This document shows positions 11,160 through 21,600 of a stretch of 64,000 nucleotides of DNA, piece after piece; the first letter of the stretch is position 1, and each line of letters begins with the position of its first letter. The notes beneath the pieces were generated by a model. That model saw nothing but the letters and a program-made list of their open reading frames with translations, was not told the DNA's origin and searched no databases. The stretch is from the NCBI GenBank assembly GCA_024704765.1, contig JAKMXF010000277.1:1-64000 (forward strand). The letters run 5' to 3'. The stretch comes from Oopsacas minuta. Its lineage: Eukaryota; Porifera; Hexactinellida; Lyssacinosida; Leucopsacidae. A program made the translations under genes and the position numbers.

Positions 11160-11345
11160 TTTTCCATGTGTAAATTTATTGTTGGTATTTATGAAAATAA
11201 AGTAAACAAATAATGAAAATCTCAAAATAAAGGTAGAGACTTGCTCTTAACGGCGACAATGTGGTAACAATGTACGCTGATTCTAAAGTTAGCATTTTCA
11301 AATTTATTATATGCAAATTGACGGAATCGAGGCAACTGCGTAGCG
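11160..11345. repeat. Fragment shared with the repeat at 58.5-59.2 kb
   Basis: The stretch containing ATAAAGTAAACAAAT, AATCTCAAAATA and GTACGCTGATTC aligns by eye with 58765-58870, and its tail (TCGAGGCAACTGCGTAGCG) resembles the end of that element. It fills the gap between the ubiquitin-like gene and the coiled-coil gene and is probably a decayed copy of a longer interspersed element. Confidence 0.55.
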
Positions 11346-11393
11346 ATGAGCGGGCAGATTAGAATTTCCATAAAAGAGATCGTAAGCAAACAA

Positions 11394-13265
11394 CTAACTG
11401 AGAATTTTAATCAGTTCCTTTAGAGATTCCACCTCATCATAAGCAGAATCTGTTTTATGCTGTGTAACCTCCTGTATAATATCAGCTTTGCTAGCCTCAA
11501 ACAATTCGTTGACACTGCAATCTTTATCCTAAACAACTCTAGTATAAACTACACAAATAACAAACTAGTGTGTCAGGAATTACCTTAAGTTTGATATCGA
11601 TTTCTTGTGAAATAATATCTTGAAAGTTTTCTCTTAATTTCTCCTCAAATTGTAATTCGAAGTTCTGTGCTGAATTTACAGGTTCGTTTTGTAAATTCGC
11701 CTAAAAAGCAAGCGTCAAATTTCTGTAATGTATCTGTTTAGACTTTATGATGAATTTCGCTATCAAATTACTGGAAAGAAATGCAAGTACACAACTTTAA
11801 TTAAATTCTAGCTCAGGTGCGATAGCAAATATGGCGGTTGTTGTGATATAAATCGAATTGATTAATTGCAATTGTAAAAAGTGCATTCGGAACCAAATAT
11901 CTCCAAATATGGTTAAAATACCTTAATCTGTTGTAATTCCTCTGACAATAACTTATTTTCTTTTGAAACTTGCTTCAATTGATCTTTAAAATCCTGTAAA
12001 TCTATCTTTAACTTTTCTATCCGCCCATCGTGTCCATCGTCGTATCTAACAATATGACTCAGGTAAATCTACGTGTCGGGAAAAACCTTGTCTATGAGCT
12101 AATATAATGTTTTTGCTAGATCATATTACCCGTATCATAAACCTGTTTCAAATTGACGACAAATATCTATTACTTGACTTTAGGGAAGTACAAACGCTCA
12201 GACACTCCCATAGAACAATACTAGATTTCTTGACATCATTAAGGATGTAATTTCAGAACAATAGGAAGCAGCCACGAGTGTACAATTAGAAATTAGCTAA
12301 TTAACCCACCTCATACTCGCCCAATTAACTAATTAAAATATTGAAATTATCATCAAAGATTGAAAATGCAATCTCTAAGCGGTTTCTTTAAAACTGAAGA
12401 ATTAACAGATAAGATAGATAGCTAAGGTAGTAAGCAGTATATGAATATTGAATTAATTAATAGTTGTTTTACTTGATAACTGACAGGAATAAACTCTAAG
12501 ACTCCTAAATCTTGTAACCTGACCTAATAAACTCTATACACAAACTAACAGTACTGCTGGTCTGCTACAGTAATTCGAGCAATATATTGAGAGGTTGGGT
12601 TACATCTGGGACGTAAACAAAGAAAGTTCAGTTTAAAGTAATTTGTTGTTTATTATTGTCTATTGCATAAAGTGCATCAGACAGATTTGTAGCATAAATT
12701 GAGCTAATTTGTCGACAGAAATTACTTGTTTTTGTGAAATTCAAACTCTTACAGATATTCGTATTACTCTCTCATACATCCTACAATACTATCAAGGAAT
12801 ATTAGGATGATAATCAGTGTTGCCAGATCACGGACAAATTCATAGAATGAAATTTGCCTTATGTCAATAACTTTGACGTGAAACTAAGCTATCCGTTGCC
12901 TCACTTGTCCACTTAAATGAAATCACTCATTTTAGGAACGACAATTTTTTGTGTTTGGACTTTAGAAAATCTGGTAACACTGAAATATTTACAATGATAA
13001 ACGTATCCGTTAGACAAATCACATGAAATGTATGACTAACCTAATACCATTGTTAGTTGGTACTACGAGAGTAATCTCTTTGTTCTCTACAAAACAAACA
13101 AACAATAAACAACAAATAAACCTAAACAAACACAAACAAACCGTGTATAATATTAGAGTTAGTGTGTGTAGTAGCAATGTTTTCAACCTGTTCCCCACGA
13201 TCAAAATCTTCCCTCAAAACATGTTTATCAGTTTTCCTCGCGCGTTTTGACAATATCATCCCCAT
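11394..13265 (-). CDS. Small coiled-coil protein, unrecognised
   Basis: Four short exons (13265-13188, 12068-11922, 11700-11584, 11528-11394) all join in phase 0 and give about 158 residues, none long enough to stand out singly. The N-terminus is basic (KRARKTDKHVLREDF). The middle is a strong heptad-like coiled coil (RIEKLKIDLQDFKDQLKQV, KENKLLSEELQQIK), followed by acidic helical segments (FEEKLRENFQDIISQEIDI, ESLKELIKILS). Donors and acceptors are canonical. The acceptor of exon 2 (CACGTAG) was chosen because it keeps phase; another AG at 12037 would shift frame. Either of two nearby ATGs (13265 or 13259) could start translation. No family is recognised. It could be a structural or complex subunit. 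Confidence 0.6.
12815..12982. repeat. Short TIR element CAGTGTTGCCAGAT
   Basis: A 168-bp stretch in intron 1 of the coiled-coil gene is bounded by CAGTGTTGCCAGAT and ATCTGGTAACACTG, inverted repeats matching at 13 of 14 positions. The inside is AT-rich with no coding potential. It is a MITE-like element; no convincing target duplication was seen. TTGCCAGATRATG-like motifs near 30065 and 37950-38035 may be relatives. Confidence 0.7.
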
Positions 13266-14165
13266 CTAAATACACAGAATAATAGAGTTATCATTACGGT
13301 TATGATAGTAATGCACACTTAGAATAGCTTGAAATATAAAACAGATTCCCTGCGTGGGCAGTGAAAATGCTTTCCTGAACAAAACTATATAACGATAGCA
13401 CTATTATGAAAATATTAATTGGTAATTTTGGTGGTAATATCTATCTGTGTGTAACCATAAACATAGAATACTACTTCTGATATATATATCCTCGCTAGAA
13501 TTATCAATATACATATTTCTAACTTACCGTTCAACTTGATGCGTGTGTATTGACTGTAACAGACAGAAATTGAAATAAAGTCTGCATCGCGCCAATACCT
13601 TTTTATATATACAGCTCGATAACTTAATATTTTTCAGTGTAGGCCTTATATTGAAAGAAGTGCTTAGATCATAACTGTAATAAGACTACTTAGGACAATA
13701 ATAATAACGAATAATAAAGACATAAATATTGTTATTTGTTAGTCATTTCATTTCATTTCCTAGAAATGGACAGTTTATCTAATATCTAACAGTCGGTTCC
13801 ATTTCCTCAAATTTAGAGGTGTTAACATTCTATTTCTAGCAGACTTACTGGGATTTGGGACCAGACTATTATTATGAAAGCAATAAAGCTACTGTCAAAT
13901 CCTGTTATATCAAAGCTCAATGGACCGCAATGAGTACTTCGATATAACCGATGATATATATGTTACTTTGACGGTTGAGACCATATTTGTACATTTTCAG
14001 GATTCGATATAAGCGGGCATTTCTATATATCCGTGCTCTAGGTAACGAGGTGACTGTGTATAATTATTGATCCATAGTGAAGTTCGCCTATTAGCAAGTC
14101 GAATTAGCACGAATTTCCCTTGCCAATACTCGACTTGTTATTAGAGGAATCATTTCTAATACAAA
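13266..14165. other. Divergent intergenic region with two MITEs
   Basis: This 900-bp gap separates two divergently transcribed genes and should contain both promoters. A family 1 pogo-like MITE fills about 13890-14060 (AAAGCTCAATGGACCGCAA, CTTCGATATAACCGATGA, GACGGTTGAGACCATATTTG). A family 3 element lies at about 14085-14160 (AGTTCGCCTATTAGCAAGTC with its inverted partner). The remainder is AT-rich without recognisable signals. Confidence 0.6.
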
Positions 14166-15722
14166 ATGAACTATCCACTATATTTCAAAAATTACAGTGA
14201 TATATACCATGGACCAATATTTGTATCTAGAAATACTAGTGTAAGTATGACAAGTCTAAAGCTAGAGTTAGGATACCCAGCTTGCTCTGAGCTATGTCAA
14301 CACCCTTCATGCTGGCCATCATTTACACCAGCTCCCAAGAACAGAGGGCTACAGCACCCAAGAATGAAGCGGCTAATACAAGCTCAATCACAAGCTGCAC
14401 ACAGGACAATAGACAAGACAATGGCAACTGATGCTAGTCTTGCTACACTCAAGATATTAGGTAAATAGTGTGCTTACAAATTATAGTCTTTTCCGGTATC
14501 CACTGTAATCTTATAGACATAGGACAGCTGACAGATGTTGACATTATGGCACGTCCATCTCCCACACCTATCCATTTCTTCCCAGCTGTTTCAAGCTCCA
14601 GGAAGAGTACACGTACAGCTACACAGAGTCGTTGTACCAGATCTAGAGCAGATACATCTACAGTACTAATACAAGATTCTAATTCTCCATTGAGCAATAC
14701 TAGGAGAACTCTATTATTCCCTCGAACAGAGCATAACATAAAATCTCTACCTGTCCGTCTCAATTACGTCACAGTACATGATCCAATAAACCCGATCACT
14801 TCATCTCCTCCTGTCAAACAGCTGACATGGCTACCTGCTAGTCCGGAGAAGTCCTGGCGAATGCCTACAGCATCTCTTCAAATATCCCCGCTCAAAAACG
14901 TAACGAGTCAGCTGATCGAGGAAGGGTTTGAGGATGAAGGTGACGTCACCACTGCCTACCCTAAGACAGGTCCTCTACCTGTGTTACAGACTACATGGCT
15001 GAGCTGGGACGAGAATGTATTCTCGTTAGCTAGGAATCAATTGGATGGACAAATTCGTGTAAGTTGAATATTTATATACTAATAATATCCCAGTAGTATA
15101 CTATTGGTTAAGTGAAATGTCTCGAGACATAATCTTCCGAGAATAGAGCACTCTGATGTACATTTTTTGAGATATGTCAATTCTTAAGTAGATCAGCTGA
15201 TCGATTTACGCTTAATAATATATCTTACAGACAGATGTACAGACAGACAAGCAACTACTCTCCAGTAGATCTGACAGTTCCTATCTTTCCAATAAGGAGT
15301 TATTCCTCTCAGGACGTGGGCTGTGGCGTCCTAAAAGAATCAACAAACGTACATCCAGTAATACTCGTGTTACTCCAGCTCCTCCTACCTCTAATAACCA
15401 TACAGGTCAGCATGAATATCCTCCTCAGCTGTCTCAGGTTTCTATTAATCTAAACGACATTCCACACATTCCTAAACGGGTTCCCGTTGTACTGGAGAGG
15501 TTTCTATCTCGTAAACAGCCTCAAACCATCACAAACACTTCTCCGCTTACACCTCCCCTCCCAGTAGAGCCAGACCTAGACCGGTACCTCCTTGAAGACA
15601 CGGACCTTGTGAGTGCTCCCCCTCCTACCCCTGACTGCTCTCAGAACTTATCACAAAAGAGAAAATCATTACAAATTCATTTACCCACTTCTCCCAGTCA
15701 TATCCAGCCGAATGAGCCATAA
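14166..15722 (+). CDS. Unrecognised Pro/Ser/Arg-rich protein
   Basis: Three exons (14166-14460, 14517-15058, 15231-15722) join in phase to 442 residues. Introns are short with GTAAAT/GTAAGT donors and TATAG/TACAG acceptors. The N-terminal exon holds a basic helical stretch (MKRLIQAQSQAAHRTIDK). The rest is low in secondary structure and rich in Pro, Ser, Thr and Arg, with repeated SSPP, PAPPTS and APPPTPD patches; acidic QLIEEGFEDEGD precedes PVLQTTWLSWDENVFSLA. No domain, signal peptide or membrane segment is evident. The start at 14166 is the first ATG in frame; Met28 is an alternative. It may be a scaffold or cytoskeletal/ciliary protein, but nothing in the sequence proves this. Coding is supported by the three matching phases and clean splice sites. 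Confidence 0.7.
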
Positions 15723-15788
15723 ATTGTATCTAATCTATTATATCTATTACACTATATTATTAATGTTATTATATTTCCATAATTAGCT

Positions 15789-16340
15789 ATGAACTACTAT
15801 CAACTACTGAACTGCCCCAATACAGCAGGTAGCGAGCAGATACAAGCAGAATACAGAACTATTGCACTCCATACTCATCCTGATAAGAATATTGGTAAGT
15901 ATACACATTCCTGAGGTGTTATCTCGTTGTTATACAGTGTAACCTCCACAGATAAGGGTGCAAAGGACCCCAAAAATGCTACCCCGCTTATGGAGGTTAC
16001 ACTGTATACACATTCCTCACGTCTTAGTGCGTTGCCATATTGTGTTATAGATAAAACAGATGTAAAGTTTACAGATTTCGCGTTAATAACGCAAGCTAGA
16101 GATATTCTATTAGATCCCTCATTACGTCATCTATATGATAAATGGTTGTATTCTCAAATACCAATTTCCTTCCAGGATTTTATGAAGAAACAGCAAGGAA
16201 TCAGTTGTTCGACACATTTCACATTTGAAAGTGTCAATTCTAAAATGATACAAACAGAACAACAAACCAAACCATGGAGAAGAGGTAAACCAATTGGAAA
16301 TGTTTCAATTTTAAGTCAATTCAGAAATAATGACTTTTGA
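15789..16340 (+). CDS. DNAJC12: DnaJ homologue, DNAJC12-like
   Basis: Two exons (15789-15894 and 16051-16340) join to 131 residues. Exon 1 starts the J domain (MNYYQLLNCP, IALHTHPDKN with the HPD tripeptide that stimulates Hsp70 ATPase). Exon 2 completes it (QARDILLDPSLRHLYDKW). The tail ends ILSQFRNNDF, similar to the conserved C-terminal motif (LRKFRNYEI) of DNAJC12, an Hsp70 co-chaperone for aromatic amino-acid hydroxylases. The protein is shorter than vertebrate DNAJC12 because the central acidic linker is reduced. It starts 66 bp after the preceding stop on the same strand. The intron contains a family 2 MITE. Confidence 0.88.
15935..16006. repeat. pogo-like MITE, family 2
   Basis: The ends are TACAGTGTAACCTCCACAG and the complement CTTATGGAGGTTACACTGTA, forming TA-CAGTGTAACCTCCA inverted repeats. 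It is a short internally deleted copy in the DNAJC12 intron. Other family 2 copies are at 18968-19043, 28482-28600, 31669-31825, 34490-34610, 38595-38722, 42370-42475, 48045-48175, 52313-52472 and 60737-60846, with a solo end near 10840-10873. Confidence 0.85.
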
Positions 16341-16721
16341 TTATCGCAGATTTTTGGTTATATTCTCTACGAGATGGCTTCTGAATCTGAATTAAAGATA
16401 ATTTTATTCAATATATGCACACGTAAGAAGCATAAATACGGATTTATTAGCTAACTAATCGCTTAGATCATAAATCTACAGCCAATTTATAACCGTTAAA
16501 CCGAGTTTTATACATTTAGAAGTATAAAATCCAAATTGATATATCTGTACAATATAGAGTTTATAGAGTGTATGCACCCTTTGAAGTAGAAATACAGTTC
16601 TTATAACCAGGAAAATGTACAGGAATATATTAGAGCCTTTATATGGGATGGTGCTTGTATCTGGCTTCCACTGTATAATATTAACACAATCTATTTACAC
16701 AATTAGAAATAGTACAATAAT
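16341..16721. other. Intergenic region with a CCGGTTATAA-family element
   Basis: This 381-bp gap precedes the TLDc gene. Positions about 16580-16676 (CAGTTCTTATAACCAGG ... CTTCCACTGTAT) match the internal and right part of the element at 39475-39615. The rest is AT-rich and should contain the promoter of the following gene. Confidence 0.6.
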
Positions 16722-18431
16722 ATGTCTCAAGCATCCATGGACGTAATATCCCATTCATCTCCTCCTAGGGAGCATTCAGTAGGATTAAGTGAGAGCTTAG
16801 CTTCTATAGCTATACGCTATGACAGTACTCCCAGTGAGTTAGCACAGCTCAATAAGCTATCATCCCACATGGTATATCCGGGGCAGAAGCTCAAGGTCCC
16901 ATCTCCTGACGGATTATCAGGGCTGATTAAGAAGCTACCTGTATCCCCATCTCTCCCTATAAAGTCTAATAGAGTACAATTCAGTTCCCAGTTCTCTTCC
17001 TACGAGAATATATCAATAAGTAAGAGTATGGGAAACGAGACAGAAACATTCCAAACATCTTTACCCCGGGCTTCTCCTGGTGACGAAGTAACTGATACTC
17101 TAATGCGCTTCAGAGCTAAATACATCACACAGACCAAAGGATGTGTACACGGTAAATTACACTTATGTCCCCAGTCTATTATATTTGAGCCTGATCCTAA
17201 CGATCAGCTGGTGGAAGATAAAGGCAAAGATGAGTTTGCTGTGATATTATCCATGCAGGGTATAATTGACTTAACAGTGACGTCAGACTTTACAAAATTC
17301 CTCATGTCTCCCCCTAGATCATTACCTCGTACTATTCCCATCAAATCCCCGCTAGCTAAATCCAAACAGTACAAGGAAGTTGTTAATAGTTTTCCAGAAG
17401 ATGAAATATTTGGAGCTCCTTTAGACTTTGAAGTAACTGAATCAGCTCAAGAATCTTGTACAAAACACTGCATAGAGAATATACCAGATGTTGTAACGGA
17501 TTCTACCGATGGGTTACCACAACCAATGTTCTTACGTCTCACAGTGCTAGAAACACCATTGGATACATTTGACACACCAGCTGTATCAATATTCTCTCGG
17601 TTAATAAAGCATAGAACAGAGCAAGACGTTAAGAGAGCTAAATCCAGACAGGAGTATTGGTTTGCTATTCCCCATTCACTGTCTGATGCCCTGTACGCCT
17701 TCCTTATAACCTGGAATTCTAATTTACACAGACAGGATTCTGGTAATCAAAACACAGAGCCATTAGACGATACGTCATACACTCTACACTTCAAAGATAA
17801 TTATATAGCAGATCTTCCCTCATCTTCATGGGATGTGCTACCTAGCTTAACTACCCTCAGAGAAATTGATCATAGAGCACAGGCAGATGCTGTCCCATTA
17901 CCTAATCTAGTAGGTACAGCTTCTCTACTGAATCAGCGACTGCTTAGAGAGCTTAACTACCTGCTCCCCTCACGTACAGTAGGTCATGACATGTGGTTGA
18001 TATACAGCTCATTCGTACACGGTATAAGCTTAAGAACTATGTATAGGAATATGGAGACATGCAATGGACCTGTCGTATTTATACTGAAAGATGATCAACA
18101 GGGCGTATTCGGGGGTGTAATATCTTGTCCTCTACGAGTATCAGAACACTATTACGGTACAGGGGAGTCCTTCATGTTCCGAGTGGAAAGTACAAGTCAC
18201 AAGGTATCATCGTACCATTGGACAGGTTTAAATACATTCTTTGTAAAGGGAGATCATGATTCTATCAGCTTCGGGGGAGGTGACGGGAAACCTGCACTAT
18301 GGTTAGACGGAGATTTCTATAACGGATCATCATTCCCTTGTTCTACATTTGATAACTTACAGCTGTCTGGGAATGAAGACTTTTTATGTACTGGATTCGA
18401 ATCTTGGGGGTTTGTAGATTGGAGCAGCTGA
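16722..18431 (+). CDS. OXR1: LysM-GRAM-TLDc protein, OXR1/NCOA7 family
   Basis: A single exon encodes 569 residues. A LysM domain lies at about 17-60 (SLASIAIRYDSTPSELAQLN, YPGQKLKVP). A GRAM-like region begins near 118 (VTDTLMRFRAKYITQTKGCV, GKLHLCPQSIIFEP). The TLDc domain fills the last ~160 residues (LYSSFVHGISLRTMYRNME, VFGGVISCPLR, GTGESFMFRVE, SISFGGGDGKPALWLDGDF) and ends GFESWGFVDWSS. This order defines long OXR1/NCOA7 proteins, which protect cells from oxidative stress and whose TLDc domain binds and regulates the V-ATPase. Vertebrates have two paralogues; this probably represents the undivided ancestor. The lack of introns in such a large gene is notable beside its intron-rich neighbours. 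Confidence 0.94.
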   Translation: MSQASMDVISHSSPPREHSVGLSESLASIAIRYDSTPSELAQLNKLSSHMVYPGQKLKVPSPDGLSGLIKKLPVSPSLPIKSNRVQFSSQFSSYENISISKSMGNETETFQTSLPRASPGDEVTDTLMRFRAKYITQTKGCVHGKLHLCPQSIIFEPDPNDQLVEDKGKDEFAVILSMQGIIDLTVTSDFTKFLMSPPRSLPRTIPIKSPLAKSKQYKEVVNSFPEDEIFGAPLDFEVTESAQESCTKHCIENIPDVVTDSTDGLPQPMFLRLTVLETPLDTFDTPAVSIFSRLIKHRTEQDVKRAKSRQEYWFAIPHSLSDALYAFLITWNSNLHRQDSGNQNTEPLDDTSYTLHFKDNYIADLPSSSWDVLPSLTTLREIDHRAQADAVPLPNLVGTASLLNQRLLRELNYLLPSRTVGHDMWLIYSSFVHGISLRTMYRNMETCNGPVVFILKDDQQGVFGGVISCPLRVSEHYYGTGESFMFRVESTSHKVSSYHWTGLNTFFVKGDHDSISFGGGDGKPALWLDGDFYNGSSFPCSTFDNLQLSGNEDFLCTGFESWGFVDWSS

Positions 18432-18644
18432 TTTAAGGGAATTTTAATGTATTTTCTGCGGTCGAACAAGCATTTTTCATATTTGTTAACTCAATTTGCA
18501 TTTAGCTTGTTTGTGTATTCCAAGCTTGCTTTGAATCTAATTCTGTTTACTCATTTTCTCTTCAATTTACCCGTCGGTTTACTTATATAATTATTTTAGC
18601 TTATTATTAGCAAATAATTCAATAATACAAAGTTAATATAATTC

Positions 18645-21600
18645 TTATTCATTGGAGTTTTCTTCGTTGTTTTTGGCTACGCTAAGCAGACAGTCACTAG
18701 TCAATGCCATGCTTAAGAAGTATTGATCTTCCGTAACAAATCCAGAAGTATGTCTCCTGCTTATTTGTATCCCTTTAGCTATCTGATACATGTCAATCTT
18801 CCCTTCTGTATCGTTCTGACGTAGCGCGTAGAATACAGCACTGAATTGAGCTGAGTAAGGCTTTGTATCACTGCAATGAACTGCTATTTTCTCGCTTTTA
18901 CTCTCCTTTGTGTAAGCCTCAACTTTCGTCATAAATTGTACGAATCTAACAGTGAATTAAATCAATACTATATAGTATAGCCTCCATGAAACTGGGTACT
19001 AGACACGCCAAAAATGCTACCCCGTTTATGAAGGTTACACTGCACCTATATTACTTTAAGTATGCACTAACATACCTATCGTGTCTTCCCGTCGTGTGGT
19101 TAGTCTCCATAAGAGTAGGCCAGTCCTTACACAGAAATACCTTAATATTATGTCTATCCATATCATTAGTATCCTTGTACTCTAAATCAAACCATTGCAT
19201 TAGCTTCTTATCATCAATATAACCTGTTGCTACTGTTTTTACTTTAAAAGGTCCAAAGTTTTCGTCCTGTCCTATCGGTGGCCAGTATGGACTCATTGGC
19301 TGTTTCCCATCTCTTTTAGAGTTATCATAGCGTAGCTTCTTCTTAGCTGTGTAAGCTTCTATCAATTCCTCGAATGTACAGAGTGCTATGACTGTAGAAA
19401 CTATGAAAGGATATATATACATGATTATATTGCTGTTAGATGGCTAATAGAATTGCTATAGGTTTGGGCCGGATATGATTACAATGTAATCGCGTGAAAG
19501 CAATCACACTAGCCCTATAATTACATTAATAATTACCTCTCTGTTGCTTGTACAGATGCAGATTGAATTGAGGGTTATTATGGTTAGCATACTCAAAATC
19601 ATTAACACATGGATGTCTGGTAGCTATAATCTCCTCTCCGTATATGCTGTGTAGCCAGAATCCCTGGGATTGATTCTCATCTGTTATATTAGGTCCATAT
19701 ACTTGTACCTGTCCTGCTCCGAATAAGAATAGCTCATACCGAGTACACTCGTCCATAGACAACTTCTCTTCAATGTTAAGAGCCCGTTTATTAGTGTAAA
19801 TATCTTTACGTCTACGGAGATTATCCTTTTTACCATTTTCCTTATTATTCTGCTCTTCCACTGCTTCAGCTCTTCCTCCTTCCAAATGCTTCTTATGTGT
19901 TCTATAGTGTGTGTATGCTGGAGAGTTTGCGAATGTATTAAGCAAATACGGTTTGTACAGTTTTAACTGTTTGTATTCCTTCTTAGAGTTTTCTGTCTCA
20001 TCAAACGGATCTTTCTGAGTTTTATTTCTATTATCTTTCTGAGTTTTATTTCTATTATCTTTCTGAGTTTTATTTCTATTATCTTTCTGTTTCCGCTCCT
20101 TCTTGAACCTATTTGCAGCAGTATCCGTCTTTATAAATAGAGCCTCTGGGATTAATTGCCCGGTAAAGCTAGATACGAACTTTCCTCTATCTTCTACGTA
20201 TTCTATCTCATCATCAGATCTGTATGTCTCCTCTTCCTTCTCAACACCTGTCTGTTCAGATTCTTTCTTCTTGTCTTTACTTTCCTTTAAACTTTCATGT
20301 CTTTCAGCTCGCTTTTTCTGTTGTTTTTGATATTTTGTATCTAGCTCTGTATTTATAGCTTCTCTCTCTTCTGCGATTATTTTCAAATCCTTACTCGCGT
20401 CTACGACCAGCTCCTCCAGCGTTTTCATGAATATCTCCATTCTATCTTCTCTCCAGGGGTTGTAGTCACGTGGTAGCTCAAATAACTTCTTGTACTTAGA
20501 ATCCAGTTCACCTGATTGGCATGTAGTACTTGTCAAAGTTAAGTCTAGGATAATAGAATGTAGGAATTCATATTGTGTGTGTGTAGGGAATAACTCTAAT
20601 TCTTTCTGTCTGCCTTGATTGTATAGCTTAACGAAGAACTCGAATAAATTGAAATTTTCATTTTTCCTTGTCCGTCTCAAGAGGTAGTAAATAGAAATGA
20701 AAGTAGCGCATCTCGCGCCTGCGTCACAGTGTAAAACTATTGACTTTTTTCTAAACGGCGTTTGCTTCTTGCACCAGAAAGACAATACAAATTCAATGAA
20801 TGGATATGTTTTACTTCCAATCTCAACCTGTGGCCATGTCAAGAAGTTAAACAGCCTTATTTCCAAAGAATTATTCGTATTCTCTTCCCGTATACGTAAC
20901 TGTCTCATCGTATAGAACTGAGAGCTGAAATAACTAATAGTAGATATGTAGTATACTCTCTCATTATTTTCTTTCTTATCATTTCCTTTCTTATCGTTCT
21001 TAACTTTAAATCGTTTATCCTTTGGTCCGTGTGGATAGAAGATAAACTCCCCGCATTTAGTAGCATTATCCTCAGGACAATATCCTATGAACACTACGTC
21101 ATCAGGTTTTCTATGGAACAGGAAATTAAGATAATTTACTTTTAGCTCCTTCTCACTCAATCTCCCAGGATTCCCGAATAATTCCTTCACAATAAAGAAT
21201 CCTGGACACTCGTCAATATCCAGCATACTCTTGATATGCTCTTCTTCCCAGCTGGGCTCAAAATTCCTATCCTCCTTTTCTAGCAACGGTGTGCAATCAT
21301 CTGTAACATCAAATGAATTGGTTGAGCTGTCTGCTTTAGCAACTTCATCAGTTTTATGTACGTCAGTTTGTCTATGTGTTACACGTGTCAAATCATCATT
21401 CACATAAACTTCTGATGTCATTCTCACAGGTTGTACTGTATGGTATACTTCGTCTCCAACATGAGCTGCTCCCTTCAACGCCTCGTATTCATCTTTAATC
21501 TTCTTAGGTTCCCAGAATTTAACTTCCTCCAAGCTATCCTCCAATTCATTGAGCCTATACGTATTCTTATAATCCACCTTATTTAGCTTGTATCTATCAA

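Noticed and set aside
13019-13250. Overlapping open frames on both strands with CAAACAAACAAA runs
   Set aside because: They come from a low-complexity tract in an intron; only the 78-bp coiled-coil exon at 13188-13265 fits a gene model.
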